A stretch of 64,000 nucleotides of DNA, from contig NZ_CP152376.1 of NCBI RefSeq assembly GCF_038784515.1, forward strand, positions 4,216,001 through 4,280,000. Direction: 5' to 3'. This DNA is from Rhodoferax sp. GW822-FHT02A01 (GTDB lineage Bacteria; Pseudomonadota; Gammaproteobacteria; Burkholderiales; Burkholderiaceae_C). Shown in pieces: positions 33,130-42,808 of the stretch (positions within the stretch are counted from its first letter, which is position 1; each line of letters starts with the position of its first letter). The notes under the pieces were generated by a model. It saw only the letters and a program-made list of their open reading frames with translations. It ran no database searches and had not been told where the DNA came from. The translations under genes and the position numbers were made by a program.

Positions 33130-34412
33130 GGATTGGCGACCCGTAGCGAGGGCGTACCGAGCAGGCGTGCTGCCAGGCGAATGCACAGCATGGCAATGGC
33201 CATCTCACCCAGCAACATGCCCATGGCAACGCCATTGATGTCGTAGGCGATGCCCAGCAGCCAACACAGCGTCACCGTCACTGCACCGGCGGCAATGGAC
33301 CAGCCAGCCAGTGGCGCATGCTGGTTGGTGGCCATGAGCAACACGCGGGGAACGTGCCAGCTGCCACCGACTGCGGCGTACACCAGCATCCACAGCATGA
33401 GCCAGGGTGCAAAGGCAATGGCGCCATGGGTCCACAGCTGCAGCAACCAGGGGGCGAGGGGGTAGAGCAAGGCGCTGAGCAGCACGGCCTGGATGAAACC
33501 CAGACCGGAGGCTCTGCGATAGGTCTGCTGCAAGCCCGCCAAGTCACCCTGGCCGAACAGCCTGGAGAGCTCCGGCCACAGCGCATGGCTGAATATGGCA
33601 GTGGTTTGAACCGCAACACGGCACAGGGTGCGGTAGGTGTTGAACACGGCCACGCTGCTCGGGCCGAACTGGGCCGCAACCAACAGGGTGACACCCTGGA
33701 AGCTCAGCGCATTGGCCAGCGGAAACGCCATGAAGGACGCAGCGGGTGCCGCCATGGCGCGCAGTTCCTGCCGGTCGGCTGCAGCTATTCCCCAGCGCAT
33801 GGGATGCGTTCCCCGTTGCGCCAGCCAGCTGCCATAGGCCAGCCCGACCAGGCGGCACAGCAATCCGCCCAGGGCCACGGCCGTGAACGTTCCAAAGATC
33901 ACCAAGCCCAACATCATGCCCAGCCATTCAGCCAGGCGGGTGATGTTGCCCAGCATGGTGCCTGTGGCGTAGCGCTGCGTGGCTTTGAATACGGCCTCCG
34001 ACAGGCCTCCTCCCAGAGCCAGCAGCGTGCTCAGTGAGAGCACCGCCAAGGCCGAGCGCATGTCGGCGTTGTCTATTCCGGGCAGCGGCACAAATAGCGC
34101 CAGCGGTATGGCCAGCACAGCGATGGCACTGCATACCACTGCTATGAAGAGCTGGGCACTTTGAAAGACGCGGTTGGCCTCGTATGCATCACCCCGGCCC
34201 ATGGCCATGGCCATCTTGTTGCCCGCGGCCGTCACCATGCCGGCATCGGCCATGGACAGATAGGCCGGTATGGCAGAGAGAATCAACCAGTTGCCGTAGG
34301 TGGCGGTGTCCCAGTAGTGCAGAAAAAGGGGAAGCGACAGCAGCTGGATGCCAATCGTGATGGCCATGCCAAAAGAATTGGCCCCCATGCCCGCAATCAC
34401 CCTGCGCTTCAT
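33126..34412 (-). CDS. Wzx-type polysaccharide flippase
   Basis: A 428-residue MATE/PST-type transporter. Twelve or so hydrophobic helices are spread over the whole length (ITIGIQLLSLPLFLHY, LFIAVVCSAIAVLAIPLALF, GSWHVPRVLLMATNQHAP). It would translocate the lipid-linked EPS repeat across the inner membrane, feeding the polymerase encoded downstream. The start overlaps the stop of the upstream glycosyltransferase by one base. Confidence 0.82.
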   Translation of the reverse strand: MKRRVIAGMGANSFGMAITIGIQLLSLPLFLHYWDTATYGNWLILSAIPAYLSMADAGMVTAAGNKMAMAMGRGDAYEANRVFQSAQLFIAVVCSAIAVLAIPLALFVPLPGIDNADMRSALAVLSLSTLLALGGGLSEAVFKATQRYATGTMLGNITRLAEWLGMMLGLVIFGTFTAVALGGLLCRLVGLAYGSWLAQRGTHPMRWGIAAADRQELRAMAAPAASFMAFPLANALSFQGVTLLVAAQFGPSSVAVFNTYRTLCRVAVQTTAIFSHALWPELSRLFGQGDLAGLQQTYRRASGLGFIQAVLLSALLYPLAPWLLQLWTHGAIAFAPWLMLWMLVYAAVGGSWHVPRVLLMATNQHAPLAGWSIAAGAVTVTLCWLLGIAYDINGVAMGMLLGEMAIAMLCIRLAARLLGTPSLRVANP

Positions 34413-35440
34413 CAGCTGAAGCTTGCGTGCGCAAGAATGGAGTTGACTATCATCTCGTTATAGTGCCCGTTGCGCATGACACGTTGATGACCCGCAGCAG
34501 CAACGGCCCGGCGCCTGTCCTCGTTTGCCAGCGCGTAGTTGCACATCTCGGCGCACTCCTGCGCATCGCTCCAGAACAGCGCTTCCTTTCCTTCCTGGTA
34601 CATGTCCACATGCTCGGAAGTGCGTTCGGCGCACAGCAGGGCACCCAGTGCCGGAATCTCCAGCGAACGGGTGGTGTGCAGGTCGCGGTTTTCGCGCGAC
34701 AGCAAGCCGAGGTTGACCTTGGCGCATTGGATCGCCTTGGCATAGTCATCGCCCGCAATCGCGCCGCCGCGCCAGTGGCGCCGGAGCATGGGCCACTCGC
34801 GCGCCTTGTGCCACTGCGAGCCTTGGATGGTGAGTGGCACACCACGCTCGATCAGTTCCTTCAAGAAAGGGCCGCGCTCCGGGAACCAGGTGCCCAGAAA
34901 CAGCACATCGCAGTCCCACACCTGGTGGTCATGTTGGGACAGATGGCGCGGTGCGTGGTTGACCTCGTCGGCGCTGCGGTAGACACGCAGCATCTCGCGC
35001 GCGCCCAGATCTTCGCCCTCGGCCACGTTTTCGTTGCGCACCACGACGTTCAGGTCATAGAAGGGCAGGCTTTGCCGGTAGGCGCGAAAGCGTGCCCCGT
35101 CGCGCGGCCCCAGCGGATCGTCGATGTTGTAGTTGATGATGATGCGGGCGTGCTCGCGCAGCAGGGCAATGGCCTTGGGCGTCACAAACTCACCACCATC
35201 CACATAGCAGACGTCAAACTGCTTGTGCCGCAGGAAACCGTCCAGCCGACGCAGCAGCCAGGGCACCAGCCGGTCGCCCCCCAAGTGCCAGGCGATACGG
35301 TCCACCCACGGCGTCTGCGGCAGCAACTGGCGCAAATCCAGATGCTCGACGCCGTGTCCAAGCCGCCGCAGCGCGTTGGCACGGTCCAGGCAGGTGCCGC
35401 TCTGTGGTCCCAGGTAGAGGACGGAGAGGGCGGCCATCAT
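34412..35440 (-). CDS. CgeB/GT4-like glycosyltransferase
   Basis: A 342-residue protein similar to the glycosyltransferase family typified by the CgeB spore-maturation protein. It has the N-terminal SVLYLGPQSGTCLDRANALR block, DVLFLGTWFPERGPFL in the middle and the donor-site region VNLGLLSRENRDLHTTRSLEIPALGALLCAERT with the conserved Glu and Arg. Its sugar is unknown. Four-base overlap with the EpsI gene start of its operon partner. Confidence 0.75.
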   Translation of the reverse strand: MMAALSVLYLGPQSGTCLDRANALRRLGHGVEHLDLRQLLPQTPWVDRIAWHLGGDRLVPWLLRRLDGFLRHKQFDVCYVDGGEFVTPKAIALLREHARIIINYNIDDPLGPRDGARFRAYRQSLPFYDLNVVVRNENVAEGEDLGAREMLRVYRSADEVNHAPRHLSQHDHQVWDCDVLFLGTWFPERGPFLKELIERGVPLTIQGSQWHKAREWPMLRRHWRGGAIAGDDYAKAIQCAKVNLGLLSRENRDLHTTRSLEIPALGALLCAERTSEHVDMYQEGKEALFWSDAQECAEMCNYALANEDRRRAVAAAGHQRVMRNGHYNEMIVNSILAHASFS

Positions 35441-36123
35441 AGGTGCTGCAGGTCACCTACGAAGCGATGACGGTGTTCGGGTTGAATGGCGGCAATCAGC
35501 GCGTTGGCAAACTGGGCCTGGATGTCGTAGGCTTTGTCGGTATCCCGGTCTATGGAAGAGACCCGCACCAGAAAACCGTCCGGTATGCGCCGGCTCATGG
35601 CGTATTGGAATTCGACGCCGCGTTTTTGCAATGTGCCGGAGGTCACGGTATCGCCGATGGCCGTCCAGAAGGTGACGGGTTCGTAGCGCTGCCCCATATG
35701 GGTCTGGATGCGGGTGGACGGAATCGGCTGACCCAGAATGCGCAGCGTGGTCTTCTCGCGATCCGTGAGCGTGAAGCCTTGTGCCGGGTAGCACACCTCG
35801 GGAGAGTGCAGCTCCAGACCCTTGTTCTGGTTCTTGCCATAGGCAATGGACAGCATGATGCGGTAGCCCTGGCCGTTGACATAGGTGCGACTCAGCGTTT
35901 CGGTGTAGATGCGCTCCAGCGTTTCCTGCTGCTGCGGATCGATGATCTGCATCACCGTGCCCGGCAGCTCGTGCCAGTCGCCGAATGCAGTGGGAACCAT
36001 GGCGTTCAGATCGACGGTGGGCAATTCATCTGCCAGGAAGCGGGTGGGGCGCAGCGTCGCGCCCAATCCGGCGGACAGCAGCATCAGTGCCAGCAGAAGC
36101 CATTTCTTGATGGACAGGCGCAT
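35437..36123 (-). CDS. epsI: EpsI, exosortase B-associated protein
   Basis: A 228-residue EpsI/DUF3485 protein. An N-terminal transmembrane helix (WLLLALMLLSAGLGATL) is followed by a periplasmic domain with the conserved LELHSPEVCYPAQGF block (Cys) and the YGKNQNKGLELHSPE stretch. EpsI proteins always travel with exosortases and are thought to aid processing or EPS export. Start ATG 36123, just downstream of the exosortase stop (four bases apart). An upstream extension of the frame was rejected because it runs into the exosortase gene. Confidence 0.88.
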   Translation of the reverse strand: MRLSIKKWLLLALMLLSAGLGATLRPTRFLADELPTVDLNAMVPTAFGDWHELPGTVMQIIDPQQQETLERIYTETLSRTYVNGQGYRIMLSIAYGKNQNKGLELHSPEVCYPAQGFTLTDREKTTLRILGQPIPSTRIQTHMGQRYEPVTFWTAIGDTVTSGTLQKRGVEFQYAMSRRIPDGFLVRVSSIDRDTDKAYDIQAQFANALIAAIQPEHRHRFVGDLQHL

Positions 36124-36127
36124 GGTT

Positions 36128-37018
36128 TCAGATCCTCGCGGTGTGAAGCAGGGTGCGTTGCCGATAGGCCTCGAAGGCCTGCAGTGCGGTATCAAAGCCG
36201 ATGATGAGCAGCAGGGCGCTCATGAAGAGCACCATGCCGGCAAAGCCGTGCAGAAAGCCCTGGCCTGCGGCATCGCCGAAGTGGTAGGTGATCAGGGTCA
36301 GCGCCATCACGCGGATGACGTTGGCAGTGAATGAAATCGGCACGATCAGCAGGGCCAGGCCGATGTTGCGGAAGGTGGAGTCGCGCCGCACCACGTTCAG
36401 GTACAGCAGCCCCAGAGCTTCCAGCGTCAGCAGCGTATGCAGGCCCGCGCAGGCGTCGGCAACCATCAGCATGTACTGGCCCACTTGCAGAACGACGCCG
36501 GTGCGCGCGATGGGGTAGCCTGCCCAGTACAGCACATGCTCGGCGACATAGGAGACGGCCATCTTCATGGGCATGGTGACCAGGTCCACGATCGAGCTGG
36601 GCAGTGGGATCATGAACAGCATGAAGAACAGGGCAAACCATTGCTTCTTGAGCGCCGTGCCGTTGCGCATCAACAGCAGCAAAGCCATCAGCATCCAGAT
36701 GAAGGAACCCACCTCGAAGAAGCCAATCCCTTGCGAACGGCCCAGGGCGTAAAGCAGCAACGCAATGGCCAGCACCGGCCAACCCCAGGCGCTGGGCGAT
36801 CCGTTCTCGGATGCCTGAACCATGGTGCTCCAGTTGCGCTGCATCAGCCACACGGAGATGGCCAGCACGATGGGGCCGTGCATCTGCTCGTCCTGGCTCC
36901 AGGGACCGCTGAGCAAGTCGTACAGCGTGGGGCCGTACATCACGACCAGCCCGACCACCACGGGCAGAAAGGCCAGCATGCCAGCTGCCTTGAGAGATTT
37001 TGCGTTGAGCAACACAGC
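36128..37018 (-). CDS. xrtB: Exosortase B (XrtB)
   Basis: A roughly 296-residue membrane transpeptidase-like enzyme that cleaves PEP-CTERM signals. It has about eight transmembrane helices; the catalytic Cys lies in MLMVADACAGLHTLLTLEAL, the Arg in FTANVIRVMALTLITY and the His in LHGFAGMVLFM, giving the Cys/Arg/His set expected of exosortases. Of possible starts (TTG 37030, GTG 37018, TTG 37015), GTG 37018 has AAAGGT placed about seven bases before it. It is directly followed by EpsI and preceded by the EpsG kinase gene. Likely substrates in this window are the PEP-CTERM proteins at 17.2-18.9 and 55.5 kb. Confidence 0.9.
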   Translation of the reverse strand, partial: AVLLNAKSLKAAGMLAFLPVVVGLVVMYGPTLYDLLSGPWSQDEQMHGPIVLAISVWLMQRNWSTMVQASENGSPSAWGWPVLAIALLLYALGRSQGIGFFEVGSFIWMLMALLLLMRNGTALKKQWFALFFMLFMIPLPSSIVDLVTMPMKMAVSYVAEHVLYWAGYPIARTGVVLQVGQYMLMVADACAGLHTLLTLEALGLLYLNVVRRDSTFRNIGLALLIVPISFTANVIRVMALTLITYHFGDAAGQGFLHGFAGMVLFMSALLLIIGFDTALQAFEAYRQRTLLHTARI

Positions 37019-37083
37019 GTTACCTTTCAAGCAGAAGTGCCCGCGCGTCTTGCTGGCACGCTTTCGCAGCGGTGGCGACGCAC

Positions 37084-37962
37084 TTAGACATCGTTGAGCA
37101 GCGAGCCGACCAGGGCTACTCCGCCGTCCTGCAGACGCTGCCCCAGCTTGCGGATGTGGGGCACCAGACTGGCATTGCGCCGCGCTACCATGACGGCGGC
37201 GCCGGCCCGGGCAGCGATGATTTCGCCGTCCGAATAGTCGCTGCCGCTGGGCGTGTCGATCAGGATCACGTCAAACTGCTCGGCGGCGGCAAACAGCAAC
37301 TGGGAAAACACGGCGCGGCCCAGCAGTTCCTGCGGATTGGGAGGCTGTGCACCGGCAGGCAGCACCGTGAGACCTGGCAGACCGGGCACCACCTGTGCCA
37401 CCTCCAGCCCACAGCGACCGGACAATATGCCGGAAAGACCCGGGCCTTTTTCCAGCTTGAACAGGGCGTGCTGGCTGCGCTCGGCCGGCGCACGCATGTC
37501 GCCGTCAATCAGCAGGGTGCGCTGCCCTTGCTGCGCAAAGACGATGGCCAGATTGGCGGCGACAAAGCTGCGTCCGTCGCCCTTGCCCGCACTCACCACG
37601 GCCATGGCCTTGTGGCCCGTGTCGTTGTTGTACCAGCGCAGCATCAACTGGCTGCGCACGGCGCGCAGGTTTTCACCGACGCGGCTGAACGGCTTGTAGG
37701 CGGCAACCAACTGGGGACTGACGTCACTCTGCCCCTCGATCAGGTAGGCGTAGTCAAACTGCTTGGACAGTGCCAGATCAATGTCTTCCTTGGTCAGCAG
37801 GTTCAGCGCAATGGCGGCTTCGCCAAAGGCCTGCTTTTGCTGCCGCTGGCGCTCCAGGATGCGTGCCAGTCCCTCGCTGTCCAGGCGCCCGGTGGCCACC
37901 AGAATGTCGCCGATGGAGCGCGTGTTGCCGGCCATGCTGCCGGAGAGAAGAGGGGCGTTCAT
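37084..37962 (-). CDS. epsG: EpsG chain-length-determinant tyrosine kinase
   Basis: A 292-residue BY-kinase-type ATPase. An N-terminal MshEN-like stretch (IGDILVATGRLDSEGLARIL, LLTKEDIDLALSKQFDYAYL) precedes the kinase domain. Walker A is SAGKGDGRSFVAANLA, the A'-like DGDMRAP block (LLIDGDMRAP) and the VILIDTPSG switch are present. No tyrosine-rich C-terminal cluster is seen, as in EpsG-type proteins. It pairs with EpsF (four-base overlap) to control EPS chain length. Confidence 0.88.
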   Translation of the reverse strand: MNAPLLSGSMAGNTRSIGDILVATGRLDSEGLARILERQRQQKQAFGEAAIALNLLTKEDIDLALSKQFDYAYLIEGQSDVSPQLVAAYKPFSRVGENLRAVRSQLMLRWYNNDTGHKAMAVVSAGKGDGRSFVAANLAIVFAQQGQRTLLIDGDMRAPAERSQHALFKLEKGPGLSGILSGRCGLEVAQVVPGLPGLTVLPAGAQPPNPQELLGRAVFSQLLFAAAEQFDVILIDTPSGSDYSDGEIIAARAGAAVMVARRNASLVPHIRKLGQRLQDGGVALVGSLLNDV

Positions 37963-39335
37963 GCGCGGACTCCGGCGGTAGAGGTCTTCAATAACTGACT
38001 GATGGAGCTGAGCTGGCCCAGCAGCGGCAGATCCAGTGCATCGGTCAGGTCTTCGGAGGAGCGCACGCGGCGGTTGTGCAACTCAAGCCCCAGGGCCAGT
38101 CCCACACCCAGCAGCGTGCCCAGGAACATGGCCACCACGATGTTCAGCAGGACGCGGGGTTTGGATGCGCTGGTGGGCGCCACCGCCGGATTGAGGACGG
38201 CGATATTGGTCTGGTTGGTCTGGCTCTCGATGTTGCTCTGGGAGGCGCGTGCGCTCATGGTGTCAAAGATGTGCTGGGCTGATTCCACTTCGCGGCGCAG
38301 CACGTTCAATTCATCGCGCTGCTTGTTGAGCAGCAGCACGCGGCTCTTTTGCGCATTCAGCGCGGCATGCAATTGCTCCTCGCGCTGCTTGCTGACCTGG
38401 TAGGTGGTCTCGATGGAACTGGTGACCTTGCGCGTTTCCTGCTCCAGTTGGGCCTTCACGGTGGCCAGCTCGCTCTCGGTGCGCAGGGTCTGCGGGTGGT
38501 TCTTGCCCAGGTTGCCGCTGCTTTCCGTGAGCTTGGCTTCCAGCCGGGCGATGTCGGTCTTGAGGCTGTTGATCAGCGGGTTTTGCATGACTTCGGCCAC
38601 GGTGTCTGCCTTGGCGCTTTGGCGCTTGCTCTGGCTGTCGGTGGTCTGGGCCTGCACGCCGGTGAGCTGGCTGCTGGTTTCGTTGAGCTTGGCGGTCTCG
38701 TAGTCCAGGCGTTCGTCGGCTGAGGTGATGCCGTTGGCCTGCTGGTAGTCGGACAGCGCCTTTTGCGCCGCCTCCAGCTTGTCGCGCGCGGCCTTGGTCT
38801 GCTCCGCAAAGAAGGCCGCATATTGGCGGGCCGGTGCCAGGCGCAGGTCCAGGTTGACGTCGATGTAGGCCTGCGCAAACGCATTGGCCACGGTGGCCGC
38901 AAAGGTTGGATCGGTGGCGGTGTAGTTGATGCTGATGACGTTGCTCTCGCGCGAGGGTTTGACGTCCAGATTCTTCTGCAGCAGGGCCGACAGCCAGTCG
39001 ATCAGCTGGCCCTTGCCCTTGGTGGCATCCAGCCACATTTCCTGAACCGGGCCACTGCTTTCGAGCTTAAGCGCTTTGACCACCGACTTGGCTGTGCGGT
39101 CGCTGTTGATGATGTCGATCTGCGTGGCCATGTAGCCCGGGGCCATCATGCCCTGCAGCATCATGCCGGTGACCGGGTCGGGGGACTTGACGTCAACCAC
39201 GACGGCCGCACTGGCCGAATACTGCTTGGGTAGCCACAGGCTGACACCGGTCACAACCGCCACCGTGAGCAACAGGGTAGCCAATGCTGCGATATAGCGG
39301 GCGCGCAGGATCAATAGGAATTGCTGGAACGACAT
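37959..39335 (-). CDS. epsF: EpsF chain-length-determinant protein
   Basis: A 458-residue polysaccharide copolymerase. A Wzz-type N-terminal transmembrane helix (YIAALATLLLTVAVVTGVSL) leads to a long periplasmic coiled coil (AAQKALSDYQQANG, TYQVSKQREEQLHAALNAQK). A second transmembrane helix closes it (LLNIVVAMFLGTLLGVGLALG), preceded by a Pro-rich ending (AVAPTSASKP). The cognate kinase EpsG overlaps it by four bases. It regulates EPS polymer length at the inner membrane. Confidence 0.9.
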   Translation of the reverse strand: MSFQQFLLILRARYIAALATLLLTVAVVTGVSLWLPKQYSASAAVVVDVKSPDPVTGMMLQGMMAPGYMATQIDIINSDRTAKSVVKALKLESSGPVQEMWLDATKGKGQLIDWLSALLQKNLDVKPSRESNVISINYTATDPTFAATVANAFAQAYIDVNLDLRLAPARQYAAFFAEQTKAARDKLEAAQKALSDYQQANGITSADERLDYETAKLNETSSQLTGVQAQTTDSQSKRQSAKADTVAEVMQNPLINSLKTDIARLEAKLTESSGNLGKNHPQTLRTESELATVKAQLEQETRKVTSSIETTYQVSKQREEQLHAALNAQKSRVLLLNKQRDELNVLRREVESAQHIFDTMSARASQSNIESQTNQTNIAVLNPAVAPTSASKPRVLLNIVVAMFLGTLLGVGLALGLELHNRRVRSSEDLTDALDLPLLGQLSSISQLLKTSTAGVRA

Positions 39336-39337
39336 GA

Positions 39338-40147
39338 TTAGAAGATGCTTTCTTTGACGTAGATGACGTCGTCCGACTGCACTGCATCGGTGAGTTGGGG
39401 TTCGATCTGCTGGACGCTTCCATCTGTGCCCTTGCGGTGCAGGCGCAGGCGCCGCTCGCTGCCGCGTGCGCTCGGGCCGCCGCCTTGGGCCAGGGCCTGC
39501 ATGACGGTCATGCCGCGCTCGATGCGGTAGGAGCCAGGGCGTTGGGCTTCGCCGTAGATGTAGAAGACAGGCGCCTTGTTCACATAGACGACGTCGCCCC
39601 CTTGCAGAACCAAGTCACCAGCACCCTTGTCTTCCAGAAACAGTGCCGGTACGTCCACGGTCTGGCGAAACGGTTTGCCGTTGCGCACACCGCTGACGAT
39701 CACGGTGTCGTCGCCCAGGGGTGTGGTGCCTCCGGCATTGGCCAGCATGTCGCTCAGGCGGGTATTGATGCTTTCCAGCGGAAACCGGCCCGGCCGGTTC
39801 ACCTGGCCCAGCACCGAGACCTGGTTGCCGCGTACCTGTACCAAGGTTACGGTGACCTGCGGGTTCTGCAGAAAGCCCCCCTTTTGCAGGGCGTCGGCCA
39901 GGCGCTTCTCGGCGGCCATGGTCGACAGGCCGCCTATGTCCACGGCGCCTATGAGGGGATAGCTGATGCTGCCGGTTTCGGACACGCGTGCGTCAATGCT
40001 CAGGTCCGGGTTCTGGAACACCTGGATGTGCACAGAGTCGCCGGTTGCCAGCAAATAGTCCGGCTTGTCCTGGGCGTGTGCGGCGCAACCGAACACGGTC
40101 AGAAAGGCAGAGAGCAACAGGTACAGGGTTTGGCGTAATGGATTCAT
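39338..40147 (-). CDS. epsE: EpsE polysaccharide export protein (Wza-like)
   Basis: A 269-residue OPX protein. Signal peptide LLSAFLTVFGCAAHAQ; the Cys is in a poor lipobox, so lipidation is uncertain. Next come the Poly_export domain (YLLATGDSVHIQVFQNPDLS, SGSISYPLIGAV-type block) and two SLBB segments (VSVLGQVNRPGRFPL, FYIYGEAQRPGSYRI). It forms the outer-membrane or periplasmic EPS exit channel together with EpsL. EpsF follows two bases downstream. Confidence 0.9.
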   Translation of the reverse strand: MNPLRQTLYLLLSAFLTVFGCAAHAQDKPDYLLATGDSVHIQVFQNPDLSIDARVSETGSISYPLIGAVDIGGLSTMAAEKRLADALQKGGFLQNPQVTVTLVQVRGNQVSVLGQVNRPGRFPLESINTRLSDMLANAGGTTPLGDDTVIVSGVRNGKPFRQTVDVPALFLEDKGAGDLVLQGGDVVYVNKAPVFYIYGEAQRPGSYRIERGMTVMQALAQGGGPSARGSERRLRLHRKGTDGSVQQIEPQLTDAVQSDDVIYVKESIF

Positions 40148-40166
40148 GGTCGGTGAGTGCGTGCAG

Positions 40167-41360
40167 TCAGAAGCTCAGGGTTGCGGTGAGGGCGGTGAGT
40201 GAACTGGTGTAGTCCAGACCCGGTGAGTTGGATGTGCGTGCGCTGCTTTGCAGCGAGGCCGACACCGTGCATTGGCTGCGTGGCGTCCAGGTCAGCGCCA
40301 GCGTGGTGTTGGTCACGTCGTCCTGGCGCCGACTCCGGAATGCGGGGAACGGTCCACCCAGGTAAGTTATGTGGGCGAGATCGTGGCGCAGCACAAGTCC
40401 CAGCTTGGCCAGGATCTGCCAGTCGGCACCCAGCGTGATGCGTTCGGTCTGACTGTAATTGGCATCGATGGTCTGGTAGGTGGACAGCTCGCGCGCCCAG
40501 CCCGCCGACAGCGACGTCTTGCCGCTGAAGGCCCAGTTGCCGCTGAGACCGGCAACCGTGCCGCTGTAGTTGCGTGCCGCCACATGCGGATGGGTGACGC
40601 TTCGGTTGGCCACATAGAGGTCGGCCGCTTGGGTTGCGGTGACTGCCCAATGCAGGCGCATTTCGTTGTCGGTCTGGCTGAAGCTGTCGTCAAAGATGGC
40701 GCCCGGCGTCACCGGCTGATCCAGGTATTGCCCCGATGACGATTGCGTGCTGATGCTTGCCTTGCTGCCCGAGCCAAAGGTGTAACCCAGGCCCAGGTTG
40801 GATGAGGTCGATGTGAAGTCCGAGCCCTGAACCTGGTCACGCTGGCTGTTCTGCAGGGTCTGCCCCAGACCGGCCGACAGGCTCCACGCGCCATCCCAGT
40901 CATAGCTGGCGTCCAGCCGGGTTGAGCGGTTGCTGTTCAGGTAGCGGGTCGTGGTGTTCCTCACGTCTGCATAGCTGTTGAGGCTCTCCTGCCAGCTGCA
41001 GCTGAGGCTGCCCTGCAGCCGTGGCGTGACTGCAAACTGCCAGGCTGCGTCGTAGTTGGTCGCGGTGTAATTCAGATAGCTGAAGTTCTGGTATTTGTTG
41101 TCTACCAGATTGACGTTCACATAGGCGCCCTGCAGGCTTTGCCGGGTCTTGAAACCCAGTCCCAGAGACGTCGTGCTGATTTGCTCGGAAGCCGCAGCGG
41201 ATTGGCGAAAGATATTGCTGTCGTTCTGGCTGCTGACCGACGCGCGCAGGCTGAATGGATTGTCGGTCTCGGCCAGGCAGGAGGTGGGCCACGCCAACAC
41301 AGCCGTGAGCAGATATCCATACGGTGCGATGACGTGCCGCGTGAAGGTCGGTGCAGACAT
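40167..41360 (-). CDS. epsL: EpsL-type outer-membrane beta-barrel protein
   Basis: A 397-residue exported protein with signal region (YLLTAVLAWPTSCLAETDNPF). Many alternating amphipathic strands follow (AWSLSAGLGQTLQN, SNLGLGYTFGSGSK, MRLHWAVTATQAADLYVANR), ending in a terminal aromatic residue (LTATLSF) typical of outer-membrane barrels. It corresponds to EpsL of the exopolysaccharide operons associated with exosortase. Start ATG at 41360, one base after the stop of the sugar transferase gene; the frame upstream is only overlap. Confidence 0.8.
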   Translation of the reverse strand: MSAPTFTRHVIAPYGYLLTAVLAWPTSCLAETDNPFSLRASVSSQNDSNIFRQSAAASEQISTTSLGLGFKTRQSLQGAYVNVNLVDNKYQNFSYLNYTATNYDAAWQFAVTPRLQGSLSCSWQESLNSYADVRNTTTRYLNSNRSTRLDASYDWDGAWSLSAGLGQTLQNSQRDQVQGSDFTSTSSNLGLGYTFGSGSKASISTQSSSGQYLDQPVTPGAIFDDSFSQTDNEMRLHWAVTATQAADLYVANRSVTHPHVAARNYSGTVAGLSGNWAFSGKTSLSAGWARELSTYQTIDANYSQTERITLGADWQILAKLGLVLRHDLAHITYLGGPFPAFRSRRQDDVTNTTLALTWTPRSQCTVSASLQSSARTSNSPGLDYTSSLTALTATLSF

Positions 41361-41361
41361 G

Positions 41362-42786
41362 TCAGTAGGCCTGCTTGTCCTGAACAACCAGGCGCACGGT
41401 CTTGAGGATGATGTGGATGTCCAGCCGCAAAGACCAGTTGCGCAGGTAGTCCAGGTCGTAGTTGATGCGGCCCTGCATTTTTTCCAGCGTGTCGGTCTCG
41501 CCACGAAAACCGTTGACCTGCGCCCAGCCGGTAATGCCGGGCTTGACCTTGTGGCGGACCATGTAGCCCTTGATCAGCTTGCGGTAAAGCTCGTTGTGCG
41601 CCACGGCATGCGGGCGTGGTCCCACAATGCTCATGTGGCCCTGCAGCACATTCAGGAACTGCGGCAGCTCGTCCAGCGAGGTGCGGCGCAGGATGGCACC
41701 CAGCGGGGTGATGCGCTTGTCGTTCTGCTTCGCCTGCACGATGGTGTTGCCGTCTTCAGTGACGCTCATGGAGCGGAACTTGTAGACCAGAATTTCCTGG
41801 CCATCCAGGCCGTAGCGTCGTTGCTTGAAAATGATGGGGCCTGGGCTTGTCACTTTGATGGCCACCGCAATGGCCAGCAGTACCGGAGAGACCAGTATCA
41901 GAATGACCAGCGAAAACAGGATGTCGCTCGTACGCTTGATGAAGCCGTTGCCGTCGCGGAATGGTGTCTCGCAAACGGATATCACCGGCTGGCCGGCAAC
42001 CGACGCCGGATGCCCCTGCACCAGATCGGTCACAAACATGTCCGGCACGAAATAGATGGACGCGGTGGTGTCCTTCAGGCTGTCGAGCAACGCCAGAATG
42101 CGCGGCTGCGAAGCCATGGGCAGTGAGAGGTAGATGATCTGGATGCGTTTGGTCTGCACCAGGTTTGCCAGCTCGTCGAGCTTGCCCAGCAGCTGTTGCT
42201 CCTCGGTCGCACCTTGGCGGCTGATGCTGCGGCTGTCCACGAAGCCCACCAGCTCTATGCCGGAGTAGGGCGAGGCCTTGAGCTTGCCGGCCAATGACAG
42301 GCCCTGTTCGTTCATGCCGACGATGACCGCCCGTTGGCTGGGGCCTTGCAGGCGCAGGATGGTGGGGGCGCTGGCTCGCAGCAGCAGCGCAAGGCCCAGA
42401 TCGCTCAGGGGTGCCACCCACAGCCAGGTCCACAGTACCTTCCTGGAAAACTCATGCAGATATCCGCTGCCGTAGCCCGCAAGTGCCAGCAGGCCCGCAA
42501 TCCACAACCAGTTGAGCAGGACGTCTGCCAGCAGTCCCCAATAGCTGGAATGCAGTATGGGACGCCCGGGAAACGTGAGCGCAAACGTCAGTATGGATAG
42601 CAGGAACAGCTGGGTCGGTACCTCACCCTCAAGCAGGTAGGAAGTGGCCCACAGGGACAGAATCAGCGCGGCAGAGCACTGCATGCTCTCCAGCAGGCTG
42701 AGCATGTTGTTGCGGCCCGGCCAGGCCGGAGCCGTGGCTTTTCCTAGCGCTGAAGCGGAAGGGCTTGCGTGTGGGTACGTGCTCAT
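41362..42786 (-). CDS. epsB: Undecaprenyl-phosphate sugar phosphotransferase (EpsB/WcaJ-like)
   Basis: A 474-residue polyprenyl glycosylphosphotransferase initiating EPS synthesis. N-terminal helices (SAALILSLWATSYLLEG) and a CoA-binding-like module (IVGMNEQGLSLAGKL) precede the catalytic sugar-transferase domain. That domain carries the membrane hairpin (DILFSLVILILVSPVLLAIAV), the KQRRYGLDGQEILVYKFRSM block, the RRTSLDELPQFLNVLQG block and PRPHAVAHNELY. It transfers a sugar-1-phosphate to undecaprenyl phosphate at the inner membrane. EpsD lies 22 bases upstream. Confidence 0.9.
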   Translation of the reverse strand: MSTYPHASPSASALGKATAPAWPGRNNMLSLLESMQCSAALILSLWATSYLLEGEVPTQLFLLSILTFALTFPGRPILHSSYWGLLADVLLNWLWIAGLLALAGYGSGYLHEFSRKVLWTWLWVAPLSDLGLALLLRASAPTILRLQGPSQRAVIVGMNEQGLSLAGKLKASPYSGIELVGFVDSRSISRQGATEEQQLLGKLDELANLVQTKRIQIIYLSLPMASQPRILALLDSLKDTTASIYFVPDMFVTDLVQGHPASVAGQPVISVCETPFRDGNGFIKRTSDILFSLVILILVSPVLLAIAVAIKVTSPGPIIFKQRRYGLDGQEILVYKFRSMSVTEDGNTIVQAKQNDKRITPLGAILRRTSLDELPQFLNVLQGHMSIVGPRPHAVAHNELYRKLIKGYMVRHKVKPGITGWAQVNGFRGETDTLEKMQGRINYDLDYLRNWSLRLDIHIILKTVRLVVQDKQAY

Positions 42787-42808
42787 GGGCGCGGACTGCC
42801 ATGCTGTT